A DNA stretch of 64,000 nucleotides from Vibrio quintilis (lineage in GTDB: Bacteria > Pseudomonadota > Gammaproteobacteria > Enterobacterales > Vibrionaceae): NCBI RefSeq assembly GCF_024529975.1, contig NZ_AP024898.1, positions 744,001 through 808,000 on the forward strand, read 5' to 3'. The notes below the pieces were generated by a model that made no database searches, was not told the DNA's origin, and saw nothing but the letters and a program-made list of their open reading frames with translations. Positions 47,001-55,936 of this stretch are shown here, piece after piece; positions within the stretch are counted from its first letter, which is position 1; every line of letters starts with the position of its first letter. The position numbers and the translations under genes were made by a program.

Positions 47001-50000
47001 TTCCGGTCGAAAAGAGCAGCCAGTGGGACATCAGCCGGTGTGATTTACTCTTCCATATTCAGGAAGATGAGCAGGGATTATTACTCGACATTAACTACAA
47101 CAGCGATATCTTTTCCCCGGGCCGTATACAGCGCTACGGCGCGCACTTTGCACAGGTCATTGAAGGGATGATTCAGTATTCCGGCCAGGACAAAGATACC
47201 GGGCAGGCGTTAAGCAATCTGAATATTTTACCGGCAGATGAGTTACGTCAACTCCGGCAGTGGAGCACCGGGCCGGTGATTTCCCGGACACCGCATTCCA
47301 TTCCGTCTCTGCTGACTGAAGTCAGTCAGCAGTTTCCTTCCGCAATTGCACTCAGTGATGGCAGTCAGAAAATCACATACCAGCAGTTAGTCACCACCGC
47401 TCAGTATCAGGCTCAGGGACTATTGGCGGGCGGATGCCAGCCCGGCGATGTCGTTGCCGTGGCTTATAACCGCCACACATCCAGTATTGTTGCCATGTTG
47501 GGCACGCTCATGGCGGGCTGTGTGTATATGCCGCTGGATATGGCGCTGCCGCAGGAGCGAATCTGTTATCAGCTGAATCACAGCGGCTGCTGCAAGGTTA
47601 TCTGCACAGAAGCTTCATTTTGTGCGCTGTTACCTGCGGAGATCGGCTGTTTTTCCCCGGACGAGTTGAGTCGTGACATCAATCATAGCATCACCAGTGA
47701 CGCTGTCACATCCTCAATCCCTTTGCCTGCAATCGATCCGGAGGCGCCGGCCTACATCATTTACACTTCAGGTTCCACCGGCACACCGAAAGGCGTTCAG
47801 CTCGCCCATCACGGTTTTGTGAACATGTCTCTGGCCCAGATCGAGGCGTTTCAGGTGACTCCTGAGAGCCGGGTACTACAGTTTGCATCTTTATCGTTTG
47901 ATGCATCGCTGGCAAATATCTTTATGGCGCTGTTCAGCGGCGCACGGCTGGTTCTGATTGATCAGCAGACCATCGAACAGCCACAGCGTTTTCTGCAATA
48001 TCTCCGGGACCAGCAAATCAGCACCGTCACACTGCCACCGGTTTATCTCAAGGCGTTAAATCAACCGGATTTATCCGGACTGCAAACCCTGATTACAGCC
48101 GGAGAAGCCGCTGACGCAAAAGACATGCTGCATTACAGTCAGTCGCTCGATGTCTTCAATGCTTACGGGCCGACTGAAATTTCAGTCTGTGCGAGCATTG
48201 AAGCGGTTTCTGCACAGCAGATTAATCAGGAATCGGTGGTATCTATCGGCCAGCCGGTTGCCAATACTGAATTGTGGATTGTCACTGATGATCTCTGTTT
48301 AGCACCGGTTGGTGTTCCCGGTGAAATCTGGATTGCCGGCGAAGGGCTGGCGCTATGTTATCTCAATGATGCCCGGGCGACATCACTGGCATTTGTTGAT
48401 GTACCGACGTCTTTACAACCTTTTACCGGACAAACCCGGATGTATAAAACCGGCGATTTGGCTTACCGGGATCGGGAAGGACGACTGATTTATACCGGAC
48501 GAAATGATCATCAGGTGAAGATTAATGCCTTCAGGATTGATACCAGTGAGGTTGAGAGCCATCTTCTGGCACATCATGACATTGCTGCAGCACATGTGGC
48601 CGGTTATCAGGCCGGGGAAAGCACAAAACTGGCCGCCTGGGTGATTCCCGAACAACAGCCGGAACTGTGGCCTTCGGTGGCTGAATTTTATGTTTATGAT
48701 GATGTATTGTATGGCGCAATGGCGAATGATGAAGCCCGGAATGCTGTCTATCTATCCGCATTCCGCCGCTATCTGAAAGATAAAATTGTGCTGGAAATCG
48801 GACCGGGATCAGAAGCCATTTTATCCCGGCTGGCACTTCAGGCAGGCGCAAAAAAAGTGTATGCAATTGAATTGCTCGAAGACACCTACCGGAAGGCGAC
48901 AGAGAAAGTTCGCTCACTGGGGCTGGAAGATAAGATTGAGATCATCCACGCGGATATCCGGCAGGCAGTTTTGCCTGAAACAGCAGACTGGTGTATTTCT
49001 GAAATTATCGGCGGGATCGGCGGCTCTGAAGGGTCCGCGAAGCTGATTAACAGCTGTCGTCATCTGCTGAAAGATCCGTCTCATATGCTGCCGGTGCGAA
49101 CCCTGACATCCCTGGCGGCTGTTTCTCTGGATCACGATGCGCTGTATGCCGGGTTTTCCTCAATTGCGGCACACTATATCGGGCAGATCTTTGAAGCGAA
49201 CGGGCAACCATTTGATTTACGTCTGTGTATTAAAAACTTACCACAACAGGCGGTTATCAGCGATTATGGCGTGTTTGAAGATCTGGATTACACCCGACCT
49301 GTCGAACCGGAAGCTATGCATGAAACGCGGCTGTCGATCACCCGCCCGGCACTGTTATCCGGGTTAGTCTGCTGGTTGCAATTGTACGTCGATCAGGATA
49401 ATTATCTGGATTCACTCTTCGCGGATAAAAGCTGGCTGCCGGTGTATATTCCGTTGTTTGACGGACAGACGAAAACCGTGCAACCCGGCGATGTATTGAT
49501 TTTACAGATCGAGCGACGATTGTGTGACAACGGGCTGAATCCGGATTTTTACATCACCGGTGAACTACGACAGGAAAGTGGTGAAACAACGGCAATCTGT
49601 TGTCATTCATTACATCAGAGTCATCACTTCCGGGACAGTGAATTTTACCGGCAGGTTTTTCCGCAACATCCGGATGGTTTGATTGCGCAAAAACCGGAGC
49701 TGAAAGCGGGCAATATCAGGGAATACCTGACCGACCGCTTGCCGCATTACGCAGTGCCACATTTGATCAATCTGGTTGATGCATTCCCGCTGACGGTCAA
49801 CGGAAAAGTTGACCAGAGTAAATTACCGCTTCCCGAAGTAACCGTTTCTGAACAGGTGCCGCTTTCTACTGCCATAGAACAGGATATCGCCCGTGTCTGG
49901 CAGCAGGTGCTTTCCATTTCTCAGGTGAGTGCCGAAGATAATTTCTTCGCACTGGGCGGCGATTCAATCAGTGCGATTCGGGTTGTAGCGGGCTTATCAG

Positions 50001-51463
50001 ATATCAATATCAGCCTGGATACACGGGATATATTTCTCAATCCGACCATTCCACAGCTGGCACTCGTTGCTGAAAAACACAAATGTGCAGCAATTGATCA
50101 GGGAAAAATCTCAGGTGAATTTCCGCTGAGTCCGGTTCAGCGCTGGGCTTTCTCCACATTTGGCGACAAGGCGTTCTGGTTTAATCAGAACTGTATGCTG
50201 CATGCCACTGGCCGCATGAATGAAGGCAGAATCACACAGGCATTTATGCACCTGCTGGAACACCATGACTTATTACGGGCGCAGATTCATGCTCAGGATA
50301 GCGGGTATGTATACCGAATCAGTGAAGAGGTGACATTCAGGCTTGAAATTGCCAGCCAGCCGGAACTGACTTCGGTGCATGAGATGGCACTACAGCAGTT
50401 CAATACATGGCAATCCGGCTTTAACACAGATCAGCCGTTATTCCGGGTGATTCTGATCCGCCTGAAAGATCATGATGTATTACTGATGCTGGCAAGTCAC
50501 CTGTTGATTGATACGGTGTCATGGCGGATTATTCTGGAGGACTTAAATGTACTGCTGGCCGATCCGCAGGCGCAATTGCCACCGAAAACGGAGTCATATG
50601 GTCAGTGGAGCCAACACCTGACGCAGTTAAAATCTGACCCTGCAATCTTGCATCACTTACATCACGCGCATTGGAAATCTCTGGCGGAAGAGGGGGATTC
50701 CGTCACAAATATGAACGCCGGCAGAACCGTCCGGACCAGCCGGAATCAGACTTTTTGTATTGACAATCAGCTGGTCGAATCTTTAACGGAACAACTGACT
50801 CAAACACCTTATCAAATTGAGCATGTTTATCTGACGGCACTTGGGCGGGCTTTGCAGGTACTGACCGGCCGTCAGGAACATCTGATTACCATGGAAGGGC
50901 ACGGCAGAAACCGGCTGCCTGCTGACAAAGCCCGGCTGAATATCAGCCGGACTGTCGGCTGGTTTACCTGTTTCTATCCATTTTGTCTGAAGAGTCAGCC
51001 TGAGGATGAAGCGACTCTGCAACAAGTTACCGCAGAGGCCGGAGAAATTACAGAGCCGGGGCTGGCTTATATGCTGTCCCGCTGGGGCAATAATGATGCG
51101 CAGTATCAGTTCTCTCCCCAGGTGAGCTTTAATTACCTGGGTGATTTTTCTGAGCATCAGTCACCTGAGTCTGGTGAATTCCGGCTGGATCTGGATGTAC
51201 CGGGACTGGCACAACATCCGGATATGCTTTGCGAGCACGAACTGGACTGGCTGATGTTGCGGGAAGCCGGAGGATTGATGGTCACCGTCAGTTGCGATCA
51301 GCAACAATATAATGAGATTCAGATTCAACACATGATCGGGCAGTTTAAAGACAGTCTGATACAGCTGACGGACTATCTGGCCCGGTATCATAAAGCCCGC
51401 TCTGAAACCGGGGCGTTTGATATTGATATGACCAATGAAGAGCTGGATTCGATATTTGACTGA
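44066..51463 (+). CDS. NRPS, A-PCP-C-A(MT)-PCP-E with PRMT-like methyltransferase insert
   Basis: A 2465-aa protein starting directly with an adenylation domain (10-520; FTSGSTGLPKAV near 155), which takes the preceding condensation domain from the giant protein. Its code reads roughly D-V-R-H-L-A-L-L-A-K, with no confident match. Carrier Ser559 follows, then a condensation domain (612-1040, IHHIICDGW near 745). The second adenylation domain starts near 1075 (YTSGSTGTPKGV near 1230; code D-A-A-T-I-A-A-V-C-K, aromatic-like). It is interrupted between motifs A8 and A9 by about 330 residues containing VLEIGPGSEA (near 1575) and SEIIGGIGGSEG (near 1645), as in protein-arginine-type methyltransferases. 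A10 TVNGKVD is near 1913. Carrier Ser1967 and an epimerase domain (2015-2450; SHLLIDTVSW near 2145, RTVGWFT, FNYLGDF) follow. The end ELDSIFD looks like a docking tail for the 19504 protein. Confidence 0.88.
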   Translation: MSRHAYFEQFEDQVSRHPEHIALNTGTQNFTYRQLNRWSNTIARQLTAPQLSFHSGILIDSEAAYVAAMLGCGKAGKCFVPLDTRLPEDRLKYLLEKAQINTVLYAGDKAVLPANYPGLFTLDANYDDTKCQQPEFDKNPGIAVKGADPCYIMFTSGSTGLPKAVTGQHKGLAHFLKWERETFAFGPEDVCSWLAPITFDVSLRDILLPLTSGGTVAVPTEEIRRQVHRLLDWFGQAGVTHVHCVPSVFRLMTEALRQQDIPATHHQKLPALKRILLAGEPLYYEDVSAWREAGGAHISLVNLYGPTETTLAKVFHVIDQNEKGEGMVAIGQPLPQTNVLIISGQQLCGPGSIGEIYIRTPYRSLGYLQDEAATRAVFVQNPLQHELPDILYKTGDLGRYLDNDEIMCLGRLDNQVKVNGVRIELGEVEAACRSIDGLNQVAVKAIEKDHQKTLCCYYNCKENLPETMTAAEIRQALSARLGEALIPAHFVHLPQFPTLINGKINRKALPEPEAMLYASQDIVAPQTPAEEKLSQIWSEILGLRNVCVATEFFDLGGDSFKMMRVLSAIYKAFGQEISIKQWLADSRIQAIAALLSQQEQQAYVTIPPAPEQEAYPATAAQERLWTLHKMYPGIHVYNLPEEYLVEGTIDISALNQACQRLIDRHESLRTVFFEKEGKVWQRVQPQMAFQVEHHPYDQLSDTVIQQLSDENQHLSFDLQQGPLIRVAVCSCLQSGQQLFLFNIHHIICDGWSLTNFIKELADEYQACRHQQPATNEPLRLQFKDYVVWQQHQMQATSGQESRAWWLNHLAAPLPVLELPRDYPRPAMRTFSGKTERVSLSPLLSDGLNRLAKQHKVSLFTLLMLAVRTLMYRYSGQKDVVIGSPVAGRLHPELNEQIGYYVNTLALRQTLDPQAPVTKAIEETANCINEALAHQQYPYEALIEDLDISGDISRSSVFDVMLVMQNFEVAAPRLGDTALIPVEKSSQWDISRCDLLFHIQEDEQGLLLDINYNSDIFSPGRIQRYGAHFAQVIEGMIQYSGQDKDTGQALSNLNILPADELRQLRQWSTGPVISRTPHSIPSLLTEVSQQFPSAIALSDGSQKITYQQLVTTAQYQAQGLLAGGCQPGDVVAVAYNRHTSSIVAMLGTLMAGCVYMPLDMALPQERICYQLNHSGCCKVICTEASFCALLPAEIGCFSPDELSRDINHSITSDAVTSSIPLPAIDPEAPAYIIYTSGSTGTPKGVQLAHHGFVNMSLAQIEAFQVTPESRVLQFASLSFDASLANIFMALFSGARLVLIDQQTIEQPQRFLQYLRDQQISTVTLPPVYLKALNQPDLSGLQTLITAGEAADAKDMLHYSQSLDVFNAYGPTEISVCASIEAVSAQQINQESVVSIGQPVANTELWIVTDDLCLAPVGVPGEIWIAGEGLALCYLNDARATSLAFVDVPTSLQPFTGQTRMYKTGDLAYRDREGRLIYTGRNDHQVKINAFRIDTSEVESHLLAHHDIAAAHVAGYQAGESTKLAAWVIPEQQPELWPSVAEFYVYDDVLYGAMANDEARNAVYLSAFRRYLKDKIVLEIGPGSEAILSRLALQAGAKKVYAIELLEDTYRKATEKVRSLGLEDKIEIIHADIRQAVLPETADWCISEIIGGIGGSEGSAKLINSCRHLLKDPSHMLPVRTLTSLAAVSLDHDALYAGFSSIAAHYIGQIFEANGQPFDLRLCIKNLPQQAVISDYGVFEDLDYTRPVEPEAMHETRLSITRPALLSGLVCWLQLYVDQDNYLDSLFADKSWLPVYIPLFDGQTKTVQPGDVLILQIERRLCDNGLNPDFYITGELRQESGETTAICCHSLHQSHHFRDSEFYRQVFPQHPDGLIAQKPELKAGNIREYLTDRLPHYAVPHLINLVDAFPLTVNGKVDQSKLPLPEVTVSEQVPLSTAIEQDIARVWQQVLSISQVSAEDNFFALGGDSISAIRVVAGLSDINISLDTRDIFLNPTIPQLALVAEKHKCAAIDQGKISGEFPLSPVQRWAFSTFGDKAFWFNQNCMLHATGRMNEGRITQAFMHLLEHHDLLRAQIHAQDSGYVYRISEEVTFRLEIASQPELTSVHEMALQQFNTWQSGFNTDQPLFRVILIRLKDHDVLLMLASHLLIDTVSWRIILEDLNVLLADPQAQLPPKTESYGQWSQHLTQLKSDPAILHHLHHAHWKSLAEEGDSVTNMNAGRTVRTSRNQTFCIDNQLVESLTEQLTQTPYQIEHVYLTALGRALQVLTGRQEHLITMEGHGRNRLPADKARLNISRTVGWFTCFYPFCLKSQPEDEATLQQVTAEAGEITEPGLAYMLSRWGNNDAQYQFSPQVSFNYLGDFSEHQSPESGEFRLDLDVPGLAQHPDMLCEHELDWLMLREAGGLMVTVSCDQQQYNEIQIQHMIGQFKDSLIQLTDYLARYHKARSETGAFDIDMTNEELDSIFD

Positions 51464-51489
51464 AATAAAATAGATTCTTAGATATAACG

Positions 51490-51518
51490 AAAAGGTCGCA
51501 TCATTGATGCGGCCTTTT
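51490..51518. terminator. Terminator at the convergence of the two cluster arms
   Basis: AAAAGGTCGCATC-ATT-GATGCGGCCTTTT, a long stem with one G-T pair, 27 bp after the 44066 gene stop. It has T-runs on both strands and ends the plus-strand operon. Confidence 0.75.
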
Positions 51519-51630
51519 CCACTGTTAAGATTGAATTTGTTTCAATACAATCAATATACTGTGAAACCTGTCCGGATAAAAAATATGAAAGAGGTTCTGT
51601 CTGGCATCAGGCCGCGGGGGAAGTGCAGCT

Positions 51631-51662
51631 AAAGCGTGCATAGCCGAAACCGTGCACGCTTT
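51631..51662. terminator. Second hairpin, downstream of the minus-strand arm
   Basis: AAAGCGTGCA/TGCACGCTTT is a perfect 10-bp stem with a 12-nt loop, 17 bp past the hydrolase stop. T content downstream on the minus strand is modest. It is a probable terminator for the minus-strand operon. Confidence 0.5.
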
Positions 51663-51678
51663 ATCATTGGTGATGGGG

Positions 51679-52809
51679 CTAATCTGAGGTGAGTTCCGGT
51701 TGCTGCATTTTGTTTACAGCAGGGACTTCTGTTTTGCCACCATGTAAAAGACGATCGGCGAACCAGTCGGCAACCAATGCACAAGCTTCTGCATTTTCGT
51801 TATGTGCATTATGTTCCGCGCCTCTGAAGTAGACTTGTTGTTTATCGGTTGAAGCCGCTTCCTCATAAATCCGTTTGACATTCGATGACGGAATTAAAAA
51901 GTCCGGACGGTTATGAATAATCAACAGCGGACATTCGACCGTCGCAGACAGAGTATCCATACTAAAACGGCTCAGATATGCAGGCATATCACCGATCGGC
52001 AAACCGCCGCGATAGGAAAAAATATCATTGAAGCCCGGATGCTCTTTCACCGGATTGACAAGCTCATAGCCGCCGCCCATGCTGACACAGGCAGCAACCT
52101 TGTCGTGGTGAACCACGGCAGTCCGGGCAACCAGCAGACCACCCATACATAAACCATAAACCCCGATCGTATTGCCGACATCCTGCCTTTGCAGCAGGTA
52201 ATCAATAATGACACCGTGGGCATTTTCTGATTCAGGTTCCAGCGTGATACCGTGCTGATAGAAACTTTCTCCCTGTCCGGGGCCATCAATATTCAGTACC
52301 GCCATGCCACGCGCCAGAAAATGCGTGATCACATAGTGAACTTCCTCTTTAAACCCCGTAATCCCGCCGGTTGCGATGATCACCGGAATATCATTACCAG
52401 CATGAACCGGCTTCATTAACCATCCGGCCAGTTTTCCCTGCTGATAAGGCACTTCAACTCTTTCTGCGGTGAAACGCTTATCCAGTTCAAGTGCACGGGC
52501 AAAAATTTTCAACTCTGTCTGATAGAGTGCTTCTTTTTCATCATCAAACCGGAGTAAACCGTAATGAGAAATCCGGTATAACGCCGCTGCCTTATAAGAC
52601 AACTGGCAGGCGCTGAGTAAATGTCCGGTTGATAATTTGTCACGGGCGACGTCATCCAGATGAGCCGCAAGAGAGCGGCACACTTCGACGGCATCTTCGC
52701 CACGCCGGTTGATCCGGTAATCAATCTTCTGATAATCAGAAAAATCAATCCCTCTGGCATTCAGGCGGGCAGGTGTCTGTCCTTTGGGTAAAGTACGTTG
52801 AGCAGTCAT
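51679..52809 (-). CDS. Alpha/beta hydrolase with apparent Cys nucleophile (FrsA/DUF1100-like)
   Basis: A 376-aa protein with a helical N-terminal cap (1-125) and an alpha/beta hydrolase core. The nucleophile elbow reads YGLCMGGLLV (Cys near residue 220) where most relatives have Ser. An Asp in HNRPDFLIP and a His in GAEHNAHNENAEA complete a plausible Cys-Asp-His triad. The oxyanion region is IIATGGITGFKEE. Overall shape resembles FrsA/DUF1100 esterases and C-C hydrolases. ATG at 52809 has AAGGAG 7 bases upstream; the ATG two codons earlier is too close to it. It lies 12 bp after the KS-ACP-TE gene and is probably co-expressed. It could hydrolyse or cyclise the product of that short line; Cys-nucleophile relatives include Dieckmann-type cyclases and dienelactone hydrolases. 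Confidence 0.8.
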   Translation of the reverse strand: MTAQRTLPKGQTPARLNARGIDFSDYQKIDYRINRRGEDAVEVCRSLAAHLDDVARDKLSTGHLLSACQLSYKAAALYRISHYGLLRFDDEKEALYQTELKIFARALELDKRFTAERVEVPYQQGKLAGWLMKPVHAGNDIPVIIATGGITGFKEEVHYVITHFLARGMAVLNIDGPGQGESFYQHGITLEPESENAHGVIIDYLLQRQDVGNTIGVYGLCMGGLLVARTAVVHHDKVAACVSMGGGYELVNPVKEHPGFNDIFSYRGGLPIGDMPAYLSRFSMDTLSATVECPLLIIHNRPDFLIPSSNVKRIYEEAASTDKQQVYFRGAEHNAHNENAEACALVADWFADRLLHGGKTEVPAVNKMQQPELTSD

Positions 52810-52821
52810 GAACATTCTCCT

Positions 52822-55800
52822 TTATGCTTCAGCAGGTACTGCCAGTAACTGGTTCAGATGGGCGGATATCGCACCAACATTTTCTTTTTCCAGCATGGTG
52901 TAATGTGTTCCCGGAACGACAAATTCCTGAATCATGGACTGTGCAAAGCGTTGCCATTGAGCCAGCTCGGTTCCTTCGATTAATGAGATATTGAGCACAT
53001 CCAGAATTTCCTGTGGCTGGAATACTTCCGCTTTAAAGAACACCAGGTTGGCATTAATTTTATCTTCCGGCATGTGAGTACGTAACGTATTGTGATTACT
53101 GCGCCACAACTCGTAGTAAAGCTTGAATTCTTCAATATTGAATCCCCAGGGAATCCAGCCTTTCTCTTTGAGATAGTCCACAACTTCTTCGAGGGTGTTA
53201 TTTTTCATGTCAGCCAAAGGGGCTTTGGTATTAAATAACATGCCGCAAATGACAGGGAACGAATCCAGAAACTGTTGTTCACTGAAGACTGTATTTGAGA
53301 AATAAGCCTGAGGCGGGTGACTGTCAAACATGATCACATGTTCAATCGTCCGGCCTGCTTTTTCAAATTGTAATGCCATTTCCAGTGCCGCGTTACCACC
53401 AAATGAGTGACCTCCGAGGATCAGGTTTCCTTCAGGGCAGAGTGCAGAGATTTTTTCATTGTAATAACGGGCCAGATCAACCATCGACAGGATATCATTG
53501 CCTTCATCCCGGAAAGGATACTGAATACCGTAGACCGGATAACCTTCCGGGAAATTACGGGCCAGCTCTTTACATCCCATAACGGTTCCGCCTGCGGGAT
53601 GGATCAGGAAGACCGGCGTCAAATGGCCTTCTTCACGGAAACATACAATATGCTCATCCAGTGTTGATTCTGACCCGGTATGTTTGAGGTCATGGATCAC
53701 ACGGGCCAGCTTGTCCAGGGTATTTTTTTCAATAAAGGTTTTGTTGGATAAGGCGATTTCATAATAATCTTCTAATTCAACATTCATTTGCAGTGCAGAA
53801 AAAGAATCTCCACATAGTTCATAAATATCTGCATCTTCCGAAGGAATTTCTTCGCCTAAATCATCAAGCCATAATGTCCGGATTTTCTCTTTAATGCTTT
53901 CTAACGTCAGCGCTGTTTCTGCTGGCTGCCCGGCCTGAGGGAGCGTTTCAGCACTAAATTCCCGGTTGAAATGGGGTTCAATTTCAAATGTCGTTGTATC
54001 GAACACATAACCAGGTAGTGACACCTTAGATGCCGGCAGTCCGGCACAGATGCTTTTCCAGTCGACGTCCAGACCGTTTTCCCATAACCAGCCGAGCAGA
54101 TTCTGAACATCCTGATGAGATAAACAGGAAATATCGAAGTCGGTTTCAGCAACTTTTTTACCGGCGGCTGAATAGCCATGAATCATGACTTTATCAATAA
54201 ACTCATTGGTATAAACCATGTCGATATCCAGTTGCCCCGGGATAAGCTTCATCAATAAACCGGGTAAGAAGTGCTGACCTTCAAGAGAGGGAGCAAGATT
54301 TACGAAATCGCTCTCTGTGATAAATTCATCCGGCAGACTCAGCTCCTGACGCTGGTAGATCTTGATTCGATTAATTTTTACCGGATCATTCGCCATGGAT
54401 TGGGACAACGACTGAAGGCTCTGACTGAGCTGTTCTGCATCCGTCGCCCGAATCAGTTTCCTGTACTCAAAGTGATGCCTTCCCACAGCCAGGGTGTAGG
54501 CAACATCGGCCAGATTTTCCTCCGGGCGCTGCCGGATTGCGGAGACAATCTGGTTACTGTTATTGATTAAATCCGGTCCGGTCCGGCCGGAAAATAAGAA
54601 TAACTGTGAGGTGTGTGATTCACTTCTGACCGGTTGTTGCCGGTAAATATCAGCGGATTCCAGGATCATATGGGCATTTGTACCTCCCAGACCAAAAGAG
54701 CTGACTGCGGCATAACGGGGGATGTCCGTATCTTCCCAATCTCTCAGACGGGTATTCACTTCCAGCTGGCTATGCTCCAGCCCGAGCAGTGGATTCGGCT
54801 GATTAAAATTAATCTGAGGTAACAAGACCCGGTGTTTGAGCATCAGTGCCACTTTGATCAACCCGGTCACACCAGACGCCGTATCGGTGTGGCCAATATT
54901 CGCTTTCACCGCTCCCAACTGAACCTTCTGACCACGGCTCCCGTGATAGATATCTTTCAACCCGTTGATTTCAATTGGATCACCAAGTTTTGTACCGGTG
55001 CCGTGAGTTTCTACGTACGCAACATGATCAGCATCAATACCGGATAAATGAATCGCATCTGCCATCGCCCGGGATTGTCCGGAAGCGCTGGGTGATGTAA
55101 AGCCCATCTTATCCTGACCATCATTGTTAATTGCGGAGCCTTTAATCACGCAGTAAATCTGATCGCGGTCTCTGATTGCATCTTCCAGTAATTTTAAAAC
55201 CACAATGCCACAGCCATCGCTGACAACGGTTCCGCAGGCATCCTGATCAAACGGACGACAATAACCATCTGGTGATAAAATACCGCCATCCTGGTATTTA
55301 TAACCGGACTTTTTCGGAAACCGGATAGTAATTCCACCCGCCATTGCCATATCGCATTCGCCGTTCAACAGACTCTGACAGGCCATGTGGACAGCGACGA
55401 GAGAGGTTGAACATCCGGTCTGAATCGTCATGGATGGACCTTTAAGGTTCAGCGCATGAGAAACCCGGGTACACAGAAAATCTTTTTCGTTCCCCAACAC
55501 AACCGGATACTGGCCAATTTCCTGAAAATACTCAGAATTAAAAATATGATGGGTCAGATAAGTATTGGAACTGCTGCCGCCATACAAAGCGATCTCACCT
55601 TCATAGTCCAAAGGATCACAGCCTGCATCCTCCAGCGCATGCCAGGCTGTTTGTAAAAAGACCCGTTGCTGAGGATCAACCAACAGCGCTTCCCGGTTCG
55701 GAATGTTAAAGAATTTATTGTCAAATCCGGTTGAATTATCAATAATCCCGGCGCGTTTCACATAGTCAGATTTAGGTGAATAAAATGGATCACACTGTTT

Positions 55801-55935
55801 GAGTTCTTCATCCGTAAATGTGCTTAAACACTCTTTTCCCTGTTTCAGGTTCTCAAAAAATGCATCAATATTACCTGCCTGCGGATACTTACCAGCCATA
55901 CCGACGATGGCTATTTCTATACCGTTTTTGTCCAT
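52822..55935 (-). CDS. PKS module KS-ACP-TE lacking an AT domain
   Basis: A 1037-aa protein. The ketosynthase covers about 5-430, with catalytic Cys in TGCSTSLVAVH (near 175) and His in VETHGTGT and NIGHTDTAS. The usual post-KS linker follows, but only about 110-150 residues remain where an acyltransferase would be, with no GHSxG or other AT motif; the post-AT linker (WLWENGLDVDW through LPGYVFD) is kept. The carrier has Ser in CGDSFSAL near 709. The thioesterase has GGHSFGG near 844 and His in GTHYTML. Malonyl must come from a separate AT, for instance that of the giant protein or the fatty-acid MAT. ATG at 55935 has GAGG 6 bases upstream, inside the end of the preceding NRPS gene. It should extend the Thr unit of that NRPS by malonate and release it. 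Confidence 0.88.
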   Translation of the reverse strand: MDKNGIEIAIVGMAGKYPQAGNIDAFFENLKQGKECLSTFTDEELKQCDPFYSPKSDYVKRAGIIDNSTGFDNKFFNIPNREALLVDPQQRVFLQTAWHALEDAGCDPLDYEGEIALYGGSSSNTYLTHHIFNSEYFQEIGQYPVVLGNEKDFLCTRVSHALNLKGPSMTIQTGCSTSLVAVHMACQSLLNGECDMAMAGGITIRFPKKSGYKYQDGGILSPDGYCRPFDQDACGTVVSDGCGIVVLKLLEDAIRDRDQIYCVIKGSAINNDGQDKMGFTSPSASGQSRAMADAIHLSGIDADHVAYVETHGTGTKLGDPIEINGLKDIYHGSRGQKVQLGAVKANIGHTDTASGVTGLIKVALMLKHRVLLPQINFNQPNPLLGLEHSQLEVNTRLRDWEDTDIPRYAAVSSFGLGGTNAHMILESADIYRQQPVRSESHTSQLFLFSGRTGPDLINNSNQIVSAIRQRPEENLADVAYTLAVGRHHFEYRKLIRATDAEQLSQSLQSLSQSMANDPVKINRIKIYQRQELSLPDEFITESDFVNLAPSLEGQHFLPGLLMKLIPGQLDIDMVYTNEFIDKVMIHGYSAAGKKVAETDFDISCLSHQDVQNLLGWLWENGLDVDWKSICAGLPASKVSLPGYVFDTTTFEIEPHFNREFSAETLPQAGQPAETALTLESIKEKIRTLWLDDLGEEIPSEDADIYELCGDSFSALQMNVELEDYYEIALSNKTFIEKNTLDKLARVIHDLKHTGSESTLDEHIVCFREEGHLTPVFLIHPAGGTVMGCKELARNFPEGYPVYGIQYPFRDEGNDILSMVDLARYYNEKISALCPEGNLILGGHSFGGNAALEMALQFEKAGRTIEHVIMFDSHPPQAYFSNTVFSEQQFLDSFPVICGMLFNTKAPLADMKNNTLEEVVDYLKEKGWIPWGFNIEEFKLYYELWRSNHNTLRTHMPEDKINANLVFFKAEVFQPQEILDVLNISLIEGTELAQWQRFAQSMIQEFVVPGTHYTMLEKENVGAISAHLNQLLAVPAEA

Positions 55936-55936
55936 T

